8,729 bases of DNA. Source: Coriobacteriaceae bacterium. GTDB lineage: Bacteria; Actinomycetota; Coriobacteriia; Coriobacteriales; Eggerthellaceae. The notes beneath the pieces were generated by a model. That model was not told the origin of the DNA. It saw only the letters and a program-made list of their open reading frames with translations, and made no database searches. The DNA is taken from the NCBI GenBank assembly GCA_015062635.1, contig SUUF01000083.1:1-8729 (forward strand). The letters are read 5' to 3'. This document shows positions 6,508 through 8,729 of this stretch, piece by piece. Positions within the stretch are counted from its first letter, which is position 1. Each line of letters begins with the position of its first letter. The position numbers were made by a program, and so were the translations under genes.

Positions 6508-7296
6508 CTAAAACTCGATTCCCAAGGCGACGGGGCAATGATCCGATCCCAGCACCTCGGAATAGATGCTCGCCGAACGCACCTTGTCGGCTATCGAATT
6601 GCTCACCAGGAAATAGTCGATGCGCCATCCGGTATTGTTCTCGCGGGCGCGCCCGCGGTAGCTCCACCAGCTGTAGGCACCGGGCAAATCGGGATGCAGC
6701 AGGCGGAAGGTGTCGGTGAAGCCCGCATCGAGCAGCTCGGTGAACTTGCCGCGCTCTTCATCGGAAAAACCGGCGTTCCCGCGGTTGGGTCCGGGATTCT
6801 TCAAGTCGATCTCGTTGTGCGCCACATTGAAATCGCCGCACATCACCACCGGCTTCGGGTTCGCGGCATGTGGGCCGACGGGCGTCGTTCCCTCCTGCAG
6901 CCCCAAGCAGAATTCGCGGAACGCATCATCCCACTGCATGCGATGGTCGATGCGCGCAAGCCCCTGCTGGGCGTTCGGCGTGTACACGTCCACGAACCAA
7001 AATGCGGGGAACTCGAGCGCGCATACGCGGCCTTCGGCATCGAGGTATTCGTCGCCGATTCCGTGCAGCACCTGCAACGGCTCCTCGCGCGTGAACACCG
7101 CAGTGCCCGAATACCCCTTCTTCTGGGCATAGCTCCAATAGCTGTGGTAGCCCGGGAACTCGATGTCGAGTTGTCCCTCTTGCAGCTTCGTCTCTTGAAG
7201 GGCGAAGACATCGGCATTCAGCGTGGCGAAGGTTTCCTCGAACCCCTTGTTCACCGCCGCCCGCAAGCCGTTGACGTTCCACGACACCAACCTCAT
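6508..7296 (-). CDS. xth: Exodeoxyribonuclease III (ExoIII/AP endonuclease family)
   Basis: Mg2+-dependent DNA repair nuclease that incises at abasic sites and trims 3' ends of duplex DNA in base-excision repair. The product is 262 residues, matching the single-domain ExoA/XthA family. Catalytic motifs in order: SWNVNGLRA (N7), LQETKL with the metal-binding Glu (E35), VDVYTPN (Y105), CGDFNVAH (D155, N157), GWRIDYFLVS (223-232) and GSDHCPV with the Asp-His pair (D252, H253). The start MRLVSWNVNG is the usual family N-terminus and has GAGGGG just upstream. The frame stays open for a further 161 codons upstream through the neighbouring gene, but that is not homologous sequence and is ignored. 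It follows the membrane-protein gene by 62 bp, with a hairpin in the gap, and precedes folE by 105 bp. The family assignment is firm; the exoA versus xthA name is a matter of convention. Confidence 0.95.
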   Translation of the reverse strand: MRLVSWNVNGLRAAVNKGFEETFATLNADVFALQETKLQEGQLDIEFPGYHSYWSYAQKKGYSGTAVFTREEPLQVLHGIGDEYLDAEGRVCALEFPAFWFVDVYTPNAQQGLARIDHRMQWDDAFREFCLGLQEGTTPVGPHAANPKPVVMCGDFNVAHNEIDLKNPGPNRGNAGFSDEERGKFTELLDAGFTDTFRLLHPDLPGAYSWWSYRGRARENNTGWRIDYFLVSNSIADKVRSASIYSEVLGSDHCPVALGIEF

Positions 7297-7330
7297 TCGA
7301 TTCCCCTCTCTGCGCAAAGCATCCGAAACG

Positions 7331-7353
7331 GGAAGCGGCCCGAAGGCCGCCCC
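7331..7353 (-). terminator. UUCG-capped hairpin after the membrane-protein gene
   Basis: On the minus strand GCGGCC-TTCG-GGCCGC forms a 6-bp GC stem closed by the very stable cUUCGg tetraloop, extendable by two G-U pairs and one G-C pair. It begins about six bases after the stop at 7359. Only a short TTT follows and no real U-tract, so it may act as a weak terminator or as a 3'-end stabiliser with read-through into xth. Confidence 0.45.
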
Positions 7354-7358
7354 ATTCG

Positions 7359-8039
7359 CTATTTCTTGTTCTTTGCCTGACCAGCTGCCTTGAACTGCTC
7401 CTTGCGGGCATCTTCGGCGGCTTTGTTCGCTTTGCGTCGTTCCTCGCGCTCTTGCTGACGCTTCTCTTTCTCCTCGACGCGCGCATGCACCTTCTGCTCC
7501 TGCAGGTTGTAGTCGCGGCGCTGCTTCTCGCGCTTGGCCCTCACGTCCGAACGTTCCTCTTCGCGGGCTTCGCGGCCGTACTTGATGCCGAGCACGCGGC
7601 CGATGGGACGCTGCTTGGCGTACGAGATGTAGATGCCGGCGCCGATTGCGATGAACGGCAACGCCCAGAGCACCAAGCTGATGATCTGCGTCTGCTCGGT
7701 CTGCTCGTACACCGTGAACGGATACGCCAACGCCAGGAACATCAGGATGAACGAGATGATGACGCAACGGCGGCGCCACACATCCCAGCGGTTGTATTCC
7801 GAGCGGAGCTTCTTCTCGCGGGCACGCGGGCCGAGGGTCTTCATTTCCTCCTCGTCAGCCGCCTTGCGCTCCGCGCGGCTCATCTTCTTGCGCTCTGCCT
7901 TCTTTTTGGCATCTTCAGTGCCCGTCGTGCTTTCGCCGGCACGCGTCTTCGGGCGAGCGTTAGAGACGGACTTGCGGGACACGCCCTGCTTGTCCTTCTC
8001 CATCACGTAACGGTCGTTCAAAGGGTTACGTCGCGACAT
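7359..8039 (-). CDS. Unrecognised two-helix membrane protein with long charged N- and C-terminal arms
   Basis: I do not recognise a family. The 226-residue product has three parts. A strongly charged N-terminal arm (1-91) is rich in Lys, Arg and Glu, with KKKAERKKMSRAERKAADEE at 45-64. A central membrane hairpin has segments at about 92-110 (VIISFILMFLALAYPF) and 118-140 (QIISLVLWALPFIAIGAGIY) joined by a short acidic/polar loop. A long C-terminal arm (about 154-215), almost entirely Glu, Arg, Lys and Gln, is very likely helical or coiled coil. Basic residues flank both helices, so by the positive-inside rule both arms face the cytoplasm. There is no signal peptide or enzyme motif. The ATG at 8039 has TAGGAA upstream, and an extended -10 (TGGTAAAAT) lies about 40 bp before it. 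Because it is first after a 543-bp gap, it is probably the head of the xth transcript. RNA, DNA or divisome interaction are all possible; none is supported directly. Confidence 0.75.
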   Translation of the reverse strand: MSRRNPLNDRYVMEKDKQGVSRKSVSNARPKTRAGESTTGTEDAKKKAERKKMSRAERKAADEEEMKTLGPRAREKKLRSEYNRWDVWRRRCVIISFILMFLALAYPFTVYEQTEQTQIISLVLWALPFIAIGAGIYISYAKQRPIGRVLGIKYGREAREEERSDVRAKREKQRRDYNLQEQKVHARVEEKEKRQQEREERRKANKAAEDARKEQFKAAGQAKNKK

Positions 8040-8079
8040 TCAATTCCTACTTTCAAAGTAATACACCAGCAAAACGGGG

Positions 8080-8088
8080 ATTTTACCA
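8080..8088 (-). promoter_or_regulatory. Possible extended -10 promoter for the membrane-protein gene
   Basis: Minus-strand TGGTAAAAT fits the extended -10 pattern TGnTAnnnT and lies about 40 bases before the ATG at 8039. There is no well-spaced TTGACA (a TTGATG is about 20 bases upstream), which extended -10 promoters can tolerate. The location, at the end of a long gene-free stretch and in an AT-richer patch, supports it. Confidence 0.4.
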
Positions 8089-8190
8089 CGTCAAGCGCAA
8101 CATAGCATCAACAAAGGAAAAGCCACACCCAATCAAGCGCCTTCCGAGTTAAAGAAAAGAGAAGGCAGGCTTCCGGGAACGCCAATCATT

Positions 8191-8319
8191 GGGTGAAGTC
8201 CCCTCAACAACGGCAACGCCCCACCCAAACAAGCCCTCCTAAAAGGAAACTCGAGGCGAAGCAGCCCCAGGCGTCTCGTGGAGCGGCCGCGGCATTTTGG
8301 GCGGTTTCCCCGCAGGTCG
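8191..8319. repeat. Direct repeat copy A (about 130 bp)
   Basis: Matches copy B (8356-8486) with a period of about 165 bp. The first 68 bases align without gaps with 11 differences; a 2-base indel follows near CAGCCCC. Then comes a 34-bp motif (8271-8304, two differences from copy B) beginning GCGTCTCGTGGAGCGG, and GTTTCCCCGCAGG. Shared landmarks are AACGCCCCA, AAAGGAAACTCGAGGCG and TTTTGGGCGGTTTCCCCGC. Confidence 0.9.
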
Positions 8320-8355
8320 TCCGGTTCGCGCAAACCGCACTGACACCGCAACTTT

Positions 8356-8486
8356 AGGCGAAGCCCCTTCAAGAACGTCAACGCCCCATCCGAACAAGGC
8401 CTCCCCAAAGGAAACTCGAGGCGTGCAGCCCGTCGCAGCGTCTCGTGGAGCGGCGGCGGCTTTTTGGGCGGTTTCCCCGCAGGGCG
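8356..8486. repeat. Direct repeat copy B (about 130 bp)
   Basis: Second copy of the unit at 8191-8319, in the same orientation, separated from copy A by 36 bp of unrelated sequence. Its 34-bp motif (8438-8471) also pairs with an inverted copy at 8535-8568. The mutation pattern is scattered substitutions plus one indel, with no bias toward third codon positions, which points to a non-coding repeated element rather than duplicated coding sequence. Confidence 0.9.
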
Positions 8487-8568
8487 CGCAGCGGCGTTAC
8501 AATCGCCAAACGCCAGCGGAGCGCCCGAGGAGCGCCGCCTAAAAAGCCGCCGCCGCTCCACGAGACGC
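8438..8568. repeat. 131-bp near-palindrome with 34-bp arms beside the purC stop
   Basis: The left arm (8438-8471) and right arm (8535-8568) are reverse complements at 33 of 34 positions, including GCGTCTCGTGGAGCGG and the GGCTTTTT tract. The 63-bp middle also folds: GGGCGC (8482-8487) can pair with GCGCCC, and GGCGTT (8493-8498) pairs with AACGCC (8509-8514) at the tip. The right arm begins 15 bp after the purC stop. The T-tract is inside the stem rather than after it, so it does not look like a standard intrinsic terminator, although the hairpin could still protect or end the purC transcript. Confidence 0.9.
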
Positions 8569-8582
8569 CCCGTCAACGAAAC

Positions 8583-8729
8583 CTACGCCGAGAATTTCCG
8601 CCCCGTAATCATTTCATACGCCGTGATGTACTTCTGCGTCGTCTGCGCGATGACGTCTTCGGGCATATGCGGCGGGTTACCGGTGCGGTCCCAATTCGCG
8701 TTCAGCCAGTTGCGCACGTACTGCTTGTC
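8583..8729 (-). CDS. purC: Phosphoribosylaminoimidazole-succinocarboxamide (SAICAR) synthase, C-terminal 48 residues only
   Basis: Only the C-terminus is inside the window. The tail DKQYVRNWLNANW, then PPHMPEDVIAQTTQKYITAY and EMITGRKFSA-stop, matches the end of SAICAR synthases (the pattern DKQ-x-x-R-x-(W/Y)-L, then LP-x-(E/D)VI-x-x-T-x-x-KYI-x-AYE-x-(I/L)TG). SAICAR synthase joins CAIR and aspartate with ATP in purine synthesis. No catalytic motif is visible here, so the call rests on this tail alone. The stop is TAG at 8583-8585, and the repeat block begins 15 bp downstream. Confidence 0.8.
   Translation of the reverse strand, partial: DKQYVRNWLNANWDRTGNPPHMPEDVIAQTTQKYITAYEMITGRKFSA

Larger units (their letters stand above)
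8040..8582. other. 543-bp gene-free region between purC and the membrane-protein gene
   Basis: The stretch holds an AT-richer promoter side (about 8040-8120), a purine-rich strip (AAAGAAAAGAGAAGG near 8155), two direct repeats and a long near-palindrome next to purC. A weak 8-bp inverted pair, CACCCAAT (8126-8133) and ATTGGGTG (8188-8195), is also present. The only long minus frame (8133-8576) opens with TTG, has no family resemblance and does not keep the same frame through both repeats, so I do not call it a gene. Confidence 0.6.

Noticed and set aside
5836..7380. A 514-codon plus-strand open frame opposite folE and xth.
   Set aside because: It spans two certain genes and their regulatory gap; no motif or ribosome site supports it.
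7297..7779. An upstream in-frame extension of exonuclease III by about 160 codons.
   Set aside because: It overlaps the membrane-protein gene in another frame; the family N-terminus is exactly MRLVSWNVNG and has its own ribosome site.
8155..8175. A weak stem (GAAG/CTTC) followed by a T-rich stretch on the minus strand as an intrinsic terminator.
   Set aside because: The stem is only 4-5 bp with a 5-base loop, too weak to call without expression data.
8191..8568. CRISPR-like array, because a motif repeats three times.
   Set aside because: Only three copies, one inverted, with units near 130 bp and no regular spacers or cas genes.
8133..8576. A 147-codon minus frame (TTG start) across the repeat block, with a similar LEFP...GAL...L.GL segment appearing twice 55 codons apart.
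   Set aside because: The similarity is just the DNA direct repeat. A 2-base indel puts the other half of the two units in different frames, there is no good start or ribosome site, and substitutions show no codon bias.

Overview
This 8.7 kb window is compact, high-GC bacterial chromosome in which every gene I can support lies on the minus strand, so the biological reading direction is right to left. Short gaps, frequent GTG starts next to strong Shine-Dalgarno sequences, and classical (futalosine-independent) menaquinone genes beside a secreted Fn3/amidase protein suggest an Actinomycetota-like organism. My best guess is class Coriobacteriia (Eggerthella/Slackia/Gordonibacter relatives). That placement is inference from style and content, not from any marker gene or search.

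Layout in transcription order. The window opens with the C-terminal end of purC (8583-8729). A 543-bp gene-free stretch (8040-8582) follows, holding two direct repeats and a 131-bp near-palindrome. Next come a small, highly charged two-helix membrane protein of unknown function (7359-8039), a UUCG-capped hairpin, and exonuclease III (6508-7296). A 105-bp gap with two perfect palindromes and a possible -10 precedes folE (GTP cyclohydrolase I, GTG start at 6402). After folE come a stand-alone ACT-domain protein (5521-5790), menF (4255-5517), menD (2359-4188), menH (1006-2256) and a secreted amidase that runs off the left edge (1-980).

menF, menD and menH encode three consecutive steps: chorismate to isochorismate, isochorismate plus 2-oxoglutarate to SEPHCHC, and SEPHCHC to SHCHC. 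This is the entry branch of menaquinone synthesis. Spacing from folE to the amidase is tight (47, 3, 66, 102 and 25 bp), so a single transcript from the folE leader is plausible, linking folate or other pterin-type precursor supply, a possible ACT ligand sensor and quinone synthesis.

The most unusual points are: (1) MenH carries a roughly 130-residue N-terminal extension that begins with a tandem 12-residue His/Cys repeat and continues with a second Cys/His cluster, so it looks like a metal-binding module fused to a metal-independent hydrolase; (2) the repeat block beside purC contains three copies of a 34-bp motif, two of them inverted to form a long hairpin; (3) a 14-bp perfect palindrome abuts the folE ribosome binding site. 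I see no CRISPR array, tRNA, rRNA, transposase or defence system here.
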